In this document: positions 1 through 5,631 of the stretch, piece after piece
Numbering within the stretch: the stretch's first letter is position 1
Layout of the letters: every line of letters begins with the position of its first letter
NCBI GenBank assembly: GCA_044238435.1
Contig: JBIIDH010000151.1
Coordinates: forward strand, 1 to 6,836
DNA from: VFMC01 sp044238435
Lineage (GTDB): Bacteria > Actinomycetota > Acidimicrobiia > Acidimicrobiales > Ilumatobacteraceae
Length of the DNA stretch: 6,836 nt
Reading direction: 5' to 3'
Position numbers and translations under genes: made by a program
The notes under the pieces: generated by a model
Told to the model about the DNA's origin: nothing
The model's input: the letters and a program-made list of their open reading frames with translations, nothing else
Databases searched by the model: none

Positions 1-369
1 AACCCACACCTTCACCGTGTGGGGCACCAACGGCAACTGCACCATCCCCACCACCGCCACCGGTATCACCGCCAACGTCACGTCGGTGAATCCCACCGCC
101 GCAGGCTTTCTCACCCTCTGGCCCGCCGATGTCACCCAACCCCTCACGTCGAACCTGAACTACGTGGCCGGCAGCCCACCCACGCCCAACTCCGTCACCG
201 TCCGGCTCTCCGCCAACGGACAACTCAACACCTTCAACTCCGCCGGCACCGTGCACGTGATCATCGACATCGTCGGCTACTTCGTCGCCTCCGCGGGCGG
301 AGCTGCAGGGCCGACGGGGCCGACGGGGCCAGCGGGTGCCACCGGACCCGCAGGACCCCCAGGCCCGGC
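1..369 (+). repeat. Direct repeat of the beta-sandwich/collagen coding segment; second copy at 2368-2736
   Basis: Positions 1-369 align without gaps to 2368-2736 (offset 2367), with five mismatches by hand count, about 98.6% identity. Identity stops sharply inside the collagen-like stretch, right after aggcccggc. The propeller parts that follow are clearly diverged. The repeat may extend left beyond the window. Confidence 0.93.
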
Positions 370-1267
370 GGGCCCATCGGGTGCTCTGGCGGCGAACATC
401 GCCCAACTCCGCTGGGACCGGCTGCGTGGCGCCACCATCCCCGTCGGCACCGACCCGCACGGAGTGGCGTTCGACGGCACCAACATCTGGGTCACTCACA
501 GTGGCAACAAGGTGTCGAAGATCAACCCGACCACCAACACCGTGTCAGCCACCGTCACCGTCGGCGTCGGCGGCCCGGGGGTGGCGTTCGACGGCACCAA
601 CATCTGGGTCACCAACAACTTCTCGGGCACCGTGTCGAAGATCGACCCGACCACCAACACCGTCACCGCCACCGTCACCGTCGGCAGCAACCCGAATGGG
701 GTGGCGTTCGACGGCACCAACATCTGGGTCACCAACCGCGGCACCGACACCGTGTCGAAGATCAACCCGACCACCAGCACCGTCACCGCCACCGTCACCG
801 TCGGCGACGGCCCGTGGGGGGTGGCGTTCGACGGCACCAACATCTGGGTCACCAACTCCAGCGCCGGCACCGTGTCGAAGATCAACCCGACCACCAACAC
901 CGTCACCGCCACCGTCACCGTCGGCAGCAACCCGAATGGGGTGGCGTTCGACGGCACCAACATCTGGGTCACCCGCCTCACCAGCCCTGGCACCGTGGTG
1001 AAGATCGACCCGACCACCGACACCGTCACCGCCACCGTCACCGTCGGCTTCGACCCGAGAGGGGGGGTGGCGTTCGACGGCACCAACATCTGGGTCACCC
1101 ACAGCATCGGGGGCACCGTATGGAAGATCAACCCGACCACCAACACCGTGACACCCGTACGCGTCGAGGTCGGGACGATCCCGAGGGGGGTGGCGTTCGA
1201 CGGCACCAACATCTGGGTCACCAACCCCGGCTCGGGCACGGTGACCAAGCTCGCCGCCTACACCTGA
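2..1267 (+). CDS. Secreted seven-blade beta-propeller protein with collagen-like linker (gene A, 5'-partial)
   Basis: The reading frame is open from the window edge to the TGA at 1265-1267, giving 421 residues. By alignment with the complete paralogue at 2162-3637, about 69 N-terminal residues including the signal peptide lie upstream, so a GTG at 17 is internal and not the start. Order of parts: the rest of a beta-sandwich domain (residues about 1-97, ending in IDIVGYFVA); about nine Gly-X-Y triplets (GPTGPTGPAGATGPAGPPGP and following); then seven blades of 39-42 residues, each with the core GVAFDGTNIWVT followed by K-I-(D/N)-P-T-T-(N/D)-T-V. Seven such blades fit a closed YVTN/NHL-type propeller. 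The protein is probably extracellular or surface-bound and used for binding; no catalytic residues are recognisable and the ligand is unknown. It ends 55 bp from the stop of a convergent broken SARP gene. The blades are nearly identical in DNA, far more so than in the paralogue. Confidence 0.85.
   Translation, partial: THTFTVWGTNGNCTIPTTATGITANVTSVNPTAAGFLTLWPADVTQPLTSNLNYVAGSPPTPNSVTVRLSANGQLNTFNSAGTVHVIIDIVGYFVASAGGAAGPTGPTGPAGATGPAGPPGPAGPSGALAANIAQLRWDRLRGATIPVGTDPHGVAFDGTNIWVTHSGNKVSKINPTTNTVSATVTVGVGGPGVAFDGTNIWVTNNFSGTVSKIDPTTNTVTATVTVGSNPNGVAFDGTNIWVTNRGTDTVSKINPTTSTVTATVTVGDGPWGVAFDGTNIWVTNSSAGTVSKINPTTNTVTATVTVGSNPNGVAFDGTNIWVTRLTSPGTVVKIDPTTDTVTATVTVGFDPRGGVAFDGTNIWVTHSIGGTVWKINPTTNTVTPVRVEVGTIPRGVAFDGTNIWVTNPGSGTVTKLAAYT
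464..1222 (+). repeat. Seven in-frame tandem DNA repeats encoding propeller blades, mostly 120-bp period
   Basis: The core gtggcgttcgacggcaccaa begins at 464, 581, 701, 821, 941, 1067 and 1190, so the spacings are 117, 120, 120, 120, 126 and 123 bp, all multiples of three. Blades 3 and 5 share an uninterrupted identical stretch of 89 bp (645-733 and 885-973). Runs of seven and six G precede the cores of blades 6 and 7 (1061-1067 and 1185-1190). The conservation is at the DNA level, including third codon positions, which points to recent blade duplication or repeat homogenisation. Confidence 0.92.
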
Positions 1268-1688
1268 CACACGCCTCGATCCGGCTGGACTGATCGCCCG
1301 GCTTCGAACAGGGCAGGCCCGCTCAGTCGGCCGCGGTGTCCAACATCGCGCGGGTCAGCCCCACGCGAGAGCTCACACCGAGCTTGCGATAGGCGGCCAG
1401 CACGTGGCTGTCGATGGTGCGCCGCGACAGCACCAGTCGCTCGGCGATCTTGGTGTTGGTGAGTCCCTCGGCCACCAGCAGCGCCACACGACGCTCGGCA
1501 TCGGTGAGCGCCTCGGGGCCGACCAGTCGGCGCTCGGGACGGGCCGGCGACGGATCGGCAACCGGTTCGGGCAGGCGGAGCCCTTCGGACGCAGGGAGCC
1601 CGAGTTCCTCGGTGAGGATGGTGTTCCACCGCTTCACGGCGTGAGCTGCCTGGGGCCGGTCGCCGAGCGCGACGAGGGCATCGACCAG
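1187..1688. repeat. Direct repeat spanning last blade, convergent gap and SARP 3' part; second copy at 3753-4254
   Basis: A constant offset of 2566 holds from the last propeller blade through the short convergent intergenic gap and the LuxR-HTH coding part of the SARP gene. There are roughly 23 mismatches in about 502 bp by hand count. Eight of these cluster in the end of the last blade, and the SARP part alone is about 97% identical. The right end at 1688 is the point where the broken SARP copy has lost about 242 bp. The shared layout shows that a convergent propeller-SARP pair was duplicated as a block. Confidence 0.9.
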
Positions 1689-1850
1689 TGCGTCGCCGCG
1701 CACCCTCGGCGGCGTCGATGGACCGGGTGGCGACAGCCACGTCGATACGGGTGCCCACCGGGGGCTGGAACACCACCGCACCTCCGTTCGACTGGAGCAT
1801 GCCGCGACCATCGAGGCCGAGGCGCCGCTCGCCACCGCGAGCCGGCAGTG
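1323..1850 (-). pseudogene. Broken copy of the SARP-LuxR regulator gene
   Basis: From the TGA at 1323-1325 the minus strand encodes about 121 residues that match residues 204-324 of the intact regulator at 3889-4863 with only about three substitutions. These include the complete LuxR-type HTH (LTDAERRVALLVAEGLTNTK, RRTIDSHVLAAYRKLGVSS). Upstream, near 1688-1700, about 242 bp present in the intact gene are missing. 242 is not a multiple of three, so the preceding homologous part, read from 1800 (MLQSNGGAVVFQPPVGTRID), lies in another frame. Weaker similarity continues to about 1850 (RRLGLDGRGMLQS against ALATLDLDARKVLQS). The first about 65-70 residues of the winged helix are gone. Lost parts are therefore most of the winged helix and the first about 80 residues of BTAD. 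The HTH-bearing frame stays open up to 2012, so an abnormal short HTH protein is conceivable, but no convincing start or ribosome-binding site is seen. Confidence 0.85.
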
Positions 1851-1854
1851 CCCC

Positions 1855-1991
1855 GCCCCCAACTGGCGCGGCTGGTCATGGCGGCGATCGACGGTGTGGT
1901 GCTGCAATTCGCCGCAACCGGCGACACCGCCACCGCCCGCGACGACCTCGCCGCGGTCGGTCGCATCCTCGCGACCGCATCCGGGAGATGA
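1855..1991 (+). pseudogene. C-terminal remnant of a TetR-family regulator
   Basis: The plus strand encodes QLARLVMAAIDGVVLQFAAT (from about 1860) followed by about 25 residues up to a TGA at 1989-1991. A pattern of 'LARLxxAAxDGxxLQ', a short variable loop and a final helix with L-xx-V-xx-IL is typical of the last two helices of TetR-family proteins. The N-terminal DNA-binding domain is absent. Upstream of about 1855 the sequence is instead the antisense of the broken SARP gene, so the two remnants join head-on at a rearrangement junction. The family call rests on a stretch of about 45 residues only. Confidence 0.6.
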
Positions 1992-2161
1992 CCCCAAACC
2001 GTCGGCCACCATTTCAGTCGTCGTTTCCGTCGTTCGACGGATGCACCCCCGGCCCCGGGCTGCGTACGGTCAGCACCAACTGGCGGCCAGAGCGGCTGGA
2101 CGCCGGCATCGCGACCGCAGGGTCGACGATTCGTGAGACGACGGAATGCTGGAGGTTCGCA
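1992..2161 (+). promoter_or_regulatory. Upstream region of gene B with strong ribosome-binding site
   Basis: These 170 bp contain no gene. A GGAGG at 2151-2155 lies 6 nt before the ATG at 2162 and fixes that start. A TACGGT (2065-2070), within cgtacggtc, is a possible -10 hexamer. It resembles the hexamers in front of the two genes at 5206 and 5729, but no 11-bp CAA repeats accompany it here. A perfect inverted repeat ccgtcg-tt-cgacgg sits at 2027-2040; its role is unknown. Confidence 0.4.
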
Positions 2162-3637
2162 ATGGCTGGGTCGAGATGGGTGCACGTGGGAGTGGCTGCG
2201 CTGTTGGCAGCCGCAACCTCCACGATCGCCGGGGTGATCCACCAGGTGGGAGCCAGCGGCGCCACCGTGTCGTCGTTCGTGCCGATCGCACCCTGCCGAC
2301 TGGCCGACACCAGGCCCGAACCCGGCGTGAACGTCGGCACCCGCGCCACACCGCTCGGCGCGCAGGAAACCCACACCTTCACCGTGTGGGGCATCAACGG
2401 CAACTGCACCATCCCCACCACCGCCACCGGTATCACCGCCAACGTCACGTCGGTGAATCCCACCGCCGCAGGCTTTCTCACCCTCTGGCCCGCCGATGTC
2501 ACCCAACCCCTCACCTCGAACCTGAACTACATGGCCGGCAGCCCTCCCACGCCCAACTCCGTCACCGTCCGACTCTCCGCCAACGGACAACTCAACACCT
2601 TCAACTCCGCCGGCACCGTGCACGTGATCATCGACATCGTCGGCTACTTCGTCGCCTCCGCGGGCGGAGCTGCAGGGCCGACGGGGCCGACGGGGCCAGC
2701 GGGTGCCACCGGACCCGCAGGACCCCCAGGCCCGGCAGCAGCCCCGACCCGGATCAGCCCTGCCCAGATCGGCATGTTGCGGTGGGATCAAGACCCGGGC
2801 CGTCCCGCGACGATCGCTGTCGGCGGCGGCCCCCAGGGCGTCGGATTCGACGGCACGAACATCTGGGTCGCCAACGCAACCTCACGCACTCTCACCAAGA
2901 TCGACCCACGTGCCAACGCCGTGCTCGCCACCATCGATGTGCCGGGCAGCCCGACCGGTATCGCCTTCGACGGCGCCCACATCTGGGTCGCCCTGGCCGG
3001 CATACCAAGTCGGGCGACCAAGATCGACCCTGTCACCAATTCGATCGTGGCCCATGTGCCGGTTGGCGCCAATCCGCAAGGCCTGGTGTTCGATGGCACG
3101 AACCTCTGGGTGGCAAACTCCGGTTCGAACAGCGTGACGAGAATCGACCCCGTCGCCAACGCCGTGGTCGCCACCGTCTCGGTGGAGGCATTCCCCACGG
3201 CGCTGGCCTTCGACGGTACGAGCATCTGGGTGACCAGCTACACCACGAACAGCATGTCGAAGATTGACCGGGCCACCAACACCACCACTGCGGTGCCGGT
3301 CGGGAGTGTCACGAGTGGGGTGGCCTTCGACGGATTCCATCTCTGGATCGCCATGCCCAGCGGGTCGCGGGTGATGAACCTCAACCCCGCTACCAACACG
3401 GGAACGGTCTACATCGATGTCGGTCTGAATCCGCACTCGGTGGTCTTCGACGGCACCAGCATCTGGGTGCCCAGCCTCGGTGCCGACAGGGTGACGCGGA
3501 TCGACGTGGTGAGAGAGACCGTCACGGCAACCCTCGCCGCCGGTGACGGACCGAGCTTCGCCGCCTTCGACGGAACCAGTGTCTGGGTGTCGAACCAGGT
3601 ATCGGGCACGGTCACCAAACTGCGAGCCGACTGGTGA
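2162..3637 (+). CDS. Secreted seven-blade beta-propeller protein with collagen-like linker (gene B)
   Basis: Complete gene, 491 aa, ATG with GGAGG 6 nt upstream; the longer open frame to the left has no support. Residues 1 to about 33 form a signal peptide (R5, hydrophobic VGVAALLAAATSTIAGV, small residues before ATVSS), so the product is exported. Residues about 38-166 are a beta-sandwich domain known from many actinobacterial surface proteins (FVPIAPCRLADTRP at the start, VHVIIDIVGYFVA at the end), with Cys45 and Cys82 as a possible disulfide. Residues about 169-192 are eight Gly-X-Y triplets. The rest holds seven blades with FDG-x-x-(I/L/V)-W-V cores, first FDG at 230, consistent with a closed seven-blade YVTN/NHL-like propeller. 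Unlike gene A, the blades differ clearly from one another, as expected of an older propeller, although the N-terminal 123 codons shared with A are almost identical in DNA. Probable role is extracellular binding; ligand unknown. Confidence 0.9.
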   Translation: MAGSRWVHVGVAALLAAATSTIAGVIHQVGASGATVSSFVPIAPCRLADTRPEPGVNVGTRATPLGAQETHTFTVWGINGNCTIPTTATGITANVTSVNPTAAGFLTLWPADVTQPLTSNLNYMAGSPPTPNSVTVRLSANGQLNTFNSAGTVHVIIDIVGYFVASAGGAAGPTGPTGPAGATGPAGPPGPAAAPTRISPAQIGMLRWDQDPGRPATIAVGGGPQGVGFDGTNIWVANATSRTLTKIDPRANAVLATIDVPGSPTGIAFDGAHIWVALAGIPSRATKIDPVTNSIVAHVPVGANPQGLVFDGTNLWVANSGSNSVTRIDPVANAVVATVSVEAFPTALAFDGTSIWVTSYTTNSMSKIDRATNTTTAVPVGSVTSGVAFDGFHLWIAMPSGSRVMNLNPATNTGTVYIDVGLNPHSVVFDGTSIWVPSLGADRVTRIDVVRETVTATLAAGDGPSFAAFDGTSVWVSNQVSGTVTKLRADW

Positions 3638-3656
3638 GCGGCGTGCTCCAACGTGA

Positions 3657-3832
3657 CCGACGCGGGGTGCACGTGGCGGTCGTGGTGTTGCTGACAGAGC
3701 AACCTCCACCTTCACTGGCACCACCACCAACGTCACGTCGGTGAACCCGGCCGGGGTGGCGTTCGACGGCACCAACATCTGGGTCACCAACGCCAACGCC
3801 GACACCGTGTCCAAGCTCGCCGCCTACAGCTG
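3657..3832 (+). pseudogene. Scar of a third propeller gene (copy C)
   Basis: Starting about 27 bp after gene B, gtgcacgtgg (3667-3676) and the next 33 bases align with the signal-peptide coding part of gene B (2180-2223), with one base missing, which shifts the frame. From about 3711 the frame reads FTGTTTNVTSVNPA, matching TGITANVTSVNP of the beta-sandwich domain. After VNPA it jumps directly to the last blade, GVAFDGTNIWVTNANADTVS, and ends KLAAYS-stop (TGA 3830-3832), close to KLAAYT of gene A. Almost all of the gene is thus deleted in two steps. No start codon or ribosome-binding site is seen in the final frame, and a TGA at 3654-3656 closes it upstream. Its 3' flank equals that of gene A. 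Confidence 0.82.
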
Positions 3833-3888
3833 ACGATCGCCTCGATCCGGCTGGACTGATCGCCCGGCTTCGAACAGGGCAGGTCCGC

Positions 3889-4863
3889 TCAGTCGGCCGC
3901 GGTGTCCAACATCGCGCGGGTCAGCCCCACGCGAGAGCTCACACCGAGCTTGCGATAGGCGGCCAGCACGTGGCTGTCGATGGTGCGTCGCGACAGCACC
4001 AGTCGCTCGGCGATCTTGGTGTTGGTGAACCCCTCGGCCACCAGCAGCGCCACACGACGCTCGGCAGCAGTGAGCGCCTCGGGGCCGACCAGTGGGCGCT
4101 CGGGACGGGCCGGCGACGGATCGGCAACCGGTTCGGGCAGGCGGAGCCCTTCGGACGCAGGGAGCCCGAGCTCCTCGGTGAGGATGGTGTTCCACCGCTT
4201 CACGGCGTGGGCTGCCTGTGGCCGGTCGCCGAGCGCGACGAGGGCGTCGACCAGCCGACGATGGGCCGACTCGGAGTAGGGCGCGCAGCGGATGAGTTCT
4301 TTGGCCATCGTGGCGCTCTGCTGCGGGTCGCCACGCTCGAGCCACACGTCGCACAGCACCGTGAGCGACCGCTCGAGCACGTGATGGAGCCGGTCGCGTT
4401 CGGCATCGAGCCAGACGAGATCGACACCGGGGAGCAGCGGGCGCCGGGCGATGGAGTGGGCGACGGTGGCCGCCGACCAGGCGGCATCGAGCTCGCCCCG
4501 CCGCAGCGCCCCCTCCGCGGCATCGATGGACCGAGTGGCCACCGCGACGTCGATGCGGGTGCCCACCGGCGGCAGGAAGCCCGCCACACCGCCACTCGAC
4601 TGCAGCACCTTTCGAGCGTCGAGATCCAGCGTGGCCAGCGCCGAGCGGAGCCTGCTGAAGGTGGCGTTCAGCATCGAGTCGTGGCCGCGCGGTGGATAGC
4701 CCGACCACACATCGTCGACGAGTCGAGCACGGTCGATGGGGTGCGGTTCGAGGGCGAGCCGCACCAGCACCAGTCGTCCGAGGCGCCCGGCGAGCGCCGA
4801 TTCACCGAGCGTGGTCTCGCCCCTGCTCAACGACACGGGCCCGGTGAGGTAGACACGGAGCAC
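3889..4863 (-). CDS. SARP-family transcriptional regulator with C-terminal LuxR-type HTH
   Basis: 324 aa, starting with GTG (complement of 4861-4863). The start MLRVYLTGPVSL is where SARP winged helices normally begin, and there is no Shine-Dalgarno, so translation is probably leaderless. Residues about 1-100: OmpR-like winged helix (RLGRLVLVRLALEP, LVDDVWSG, FSRLRSAL, GFLPPVGTRID). Residues about 105-245: BTAD, the helical domain typical of SARPs (RSIDAAEGALRRGELDAAWS, LWLERGDPQQSA-like helices, ELGLPASEGL at the end). Residues about 262-320: LuxR/NarL-type HTH (LTAAERRVALLVAEG, NTKIAERLVLSRRTIDSH, YRKLGVSSR). Usual small SARPs stop after BTAD, so this protein has two predicted DNA-binding domains. 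No receiver or ATPase domain is present. Family knowledge: SARPs bind direct heptamer repeats at 11-bp spacing and recruit RNA polymerase. Exactly such arrays precede the next three plus-strand genes and overlap this gene's own start, so those genes are its probable targets. A broken paralogue lies at 1323-1850. Confidence 0.9.
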   Translation of the reverse strand: MLRVYLTGPVSLSRGETTLGESALAGRLGRLVLVRLALEPHPIDRARLVDDVWSGYPPRGHDSMLNATFSRLRSALATLDLDARKVLQSSGGVAGFLPPVGTRIDVAVATRSIDAAEGALRRGELDAAWSAATVAHSIARRPLLPGVDLVWLDAERDRLHHVLERSLTVLCDVWLERGDPQQSATMAKELIRCAPYSESAHRRLVDALVALGDRPQAAHAVKRWNTILTEELGLPASEGLRLPEPVADPSPARPERPLVGPEALTAAERRVALLVAEGFTNTKIAERLVLSRRTIDSHVLAAYRKLGVSSRVGLTRAMLDTAAD

Positions 4864-4867
4864 GATG

Positions 4868-4899
4868 GCAAGGTATCAGCAAGGTGCCGGGGTCACGAT
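4868..4899 (+). promoter_or_regulatory. SARP-box array 1: two perfect GCAAGGT heptamers, 11-bp period
   Basis: GCAAGGT occurs at 4868-4874 and 4879-4885, separated by ATCA. Eight bases after the second copy lies CACGAT (4894-4899), a weak -10 that matches TACGGT and TACGTT of the other two arrays at four of six positions and occupies the same place. It would drive the small gene at 4920, whose AAGGAG (4908-4913) lies just behind. On the other strand the array directly abuts the start codon of the SARP gene, so bound protein would also sit on that promoter. Confidence 0.7.
4870..4875 (-). promoter_or_regulatory. Candidate leaderless -10 (TACCTT) of the SARP gene
   Basis: Read on the minus strand, TACCTT ends 6 nt before the GTG start (4863-4861), that is at -12 to -7 if transcription begins at the start codon. 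This fits TANNNT leaderless promoters common in actinobacteria and explains the missing Shine-Dalgarno. The hexamer lies wholly inside heptamer array 1. Confidence 0.45.
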
Positions 4900-4919
4900 G
4901 GGTCGAAAAGGAGAAGGAC

Positions 4920-5078
4920 ATGGCAGAGCAACAGTTCATCGTGGAGTGCCCGTGCGGCGTCGTCATCCGTGAAGGAGACACCGCTGCATTGATTGCGACA
5001 GTGCAACACCACGCTCACTCGGTGCACCAGATGGATCTCGACGAGCAGCAGGTCATGGACATGGCACATCCCGCATAG
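4920..5078 (+). CDS. Small DUF1059-like protein (52 aa)
   Basis: ATG at 4920 with AAGGAG (4908-4913) six nt upstream; a GTG at 4884 in the same frame would start inside the heptamer array and is not preferred. The protein begins MAEQQFIVECPCGVVIREGD, with Cys10 and Cys12 in a C-P-C-G turn, then a helix with HHAHSVHQMD (His-rich) and the ending VMDMAHPA. This Cys-Cys/His pattern and the size fit small DUF1059 proteins, whose function is not known. The Cys/His set could bind a metal (inference). It is the first of three consecutive plus-strand genes with SARP-type arrays, and its stop is 7 nt before array 2. Confidence 0.75.
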   Translation: MAEQQFIVECPCGVVIREGDTAALIATVQHHAHSVHQMDLDEQQVMDMAHPA

Positions 5079-5085
5079 GCGGGGT

Positions 5086-5150
5086 GCAAGGTAATCACAA
5101 GGTCGCAGCAACACGCCCCCAAGGTGGGAGCAATTCGGTCTTCGTACGGT
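5086..5150 (+). promoter_or_regulatory. SARP-box array 2: five heptamers at exact 11-bp period plus -10
   Basis: The triplet CAA recurs at 5087, 5098, 5109, 5120 and 5131, exactly 11 bp apart. Heptamers in register: GCAAGGT, ACAAGGT, GCAACAC, CCAAGGT, GCAATTC (5086, 5097, 5108, 5119, 5130). The last ends at 5136. After 8 bp comes TACGGT (5145-5150), which fits the TANNNT -10 consensus and lies 55 nt before the GTG of the next gene. Known SARP promoters have 11-bp-spaced heptamers overlapping the -35 region, with the last about 8 bp from the -10, so this is a probable activator array replacing a -35 element. Confidence 0.75.
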
Positions 5151-5205
5151 CGCCACCGACAACGTCGGTAGACGCGCCGACTGGTCCTACCGAAGGAGTG
5201 TTGCC

Positions 5206-5619
5206 GTGAAGCACCAGCGCCGTACCGACCTGTTCCCGGGCTACGACGCCGAGTTCCATCCGCCCGCCGCGCCCACGGTGACCGCCCACGCTGCAGCCAC
5301 GCGGTGTCGGCGGAATCCCTCGGGGCGGCAGCTCGTCCGCATCGGACGACTGGCGCAGTTCGACACCCGTGCCCACACGGGCGCTCGCTTGCGCGCCACG
5401 ACGTCGCAACAGTTGGGCGCAATGCGACTATCCGGCCTCACTCGCTCGGAGCACACGGTGGCCCGCTTGGTGGCCGACGGCCATTCGAACCGCGAGATCG
5501 CCGACCGATTGACCGTGAGCCACCGAACCATCGAGAGCCACATGCGCGCGATCTATCGCAAGCTCGCCGTCACCTCGCGGGTGCAGGTGGCCAGGGTCGT
5601 GCTCGGCACCCACCGCTGA
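5206..5619 (+). CDS. DUF1059-like N-terminus fused to LuxR-type HTH regulator (137 aa)
   Basis: GTG start at 5206 with AAGGAG (5193-5198) seven nt upstream. Residues 1 to about 30, MKHQRRTDLFPGYDAEFHPP and following, align with the start of the DUF1059 protein at 5729 (MKHLHCSDLFPGCDAEIHLP), but Cys6 and Cys13 are replaced by Arg and Tyr, so any metal site is lost. Residues about 31-73 are Arg/Ala-rich and unrecognised. Residues 77-134 form a LuxR/NarL HTH (LTRSEHTVARLVADG, NREIADRLTVSHRTIESH, IYRKLAVTSRVQVARVVL), similar to that at the end of the SARP protein at 3889. No receiver or ligand domain is present, so it is a DNA-binding effector of unknown input. Array 2 in front of it suggests control by the SARP, giving a two-step regulatory chain (inference). 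The sequence looks like a chimera of two local genes. Confidence 0.85.
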   Translation: MKHQRRTDLFPGYDAEFHPPAAPTVTAHAAATRCRRNPSGRQLVRIGRLAQFDTRAHTGARLRATTSQQLGAMRLSGLTRSEHTVARLVADGHSNREIADRLTVSHRTIESHMRAIYRKLAVTSRVQVARVVLGTHR

Positions 5620-5631
5620 CCCGGCCGGAAT

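Noticed and set aside
464..1222. CRISPR-like regular repeats
   Set aside because: The period is 117-126 bp, always in frame, and the 'spacers' encode the rest of each propeller blade. No cas genes are present.
496..1270. Long open frames on the minus strand (496-1248 and 545-1270) and in the other plus frames across gene A
   Set aside because: They mirror the blade repeats and consist of simple repeated residues. The plus frame with signal, collagen and propeller parts and a complete paralogue explains the sequence.
1323..2012. A complete 229-aa LuxR regulator on the minus strand
   Set aside because: Only the last about 121 residues match the family. The front part is out of frame relative to the homologous SARP sequence and crosses the antisense of a TetR remnant, so it is a broken gene.
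2027..2040. Inverted repeat ccgtcg-tt-cgacgg as an operator or terminator
   Set aside because: The loop is only 2 nt, there is no T-run, and short CG-rich palindromes are common in DNA of this composition. It is only noted.
2063..2070. A SARP-controlled promoter of gene B based on cgtacggt
   Set aside because: The hexamer resembles those of arrays 2 and 3, but no 11-bp CAA repeats lie upstream, so there is no support for SARP control of gene B.
1688..2161. N-terminal extension of gene B to 1688
   Set aside because: The frame is open only because of base composition. The ATG at 2162 has a strong GGAGG and starts a clear signal peptide.
4884..4919. Alternative GTG start at 4884 for the first DUF1059-like gene
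   Set aside because: It lies inside the second heptamer, has no ribosome-binding site, and would add residues not typical of the family. The ATG at 4920 has AAGGAG at a proper distance.
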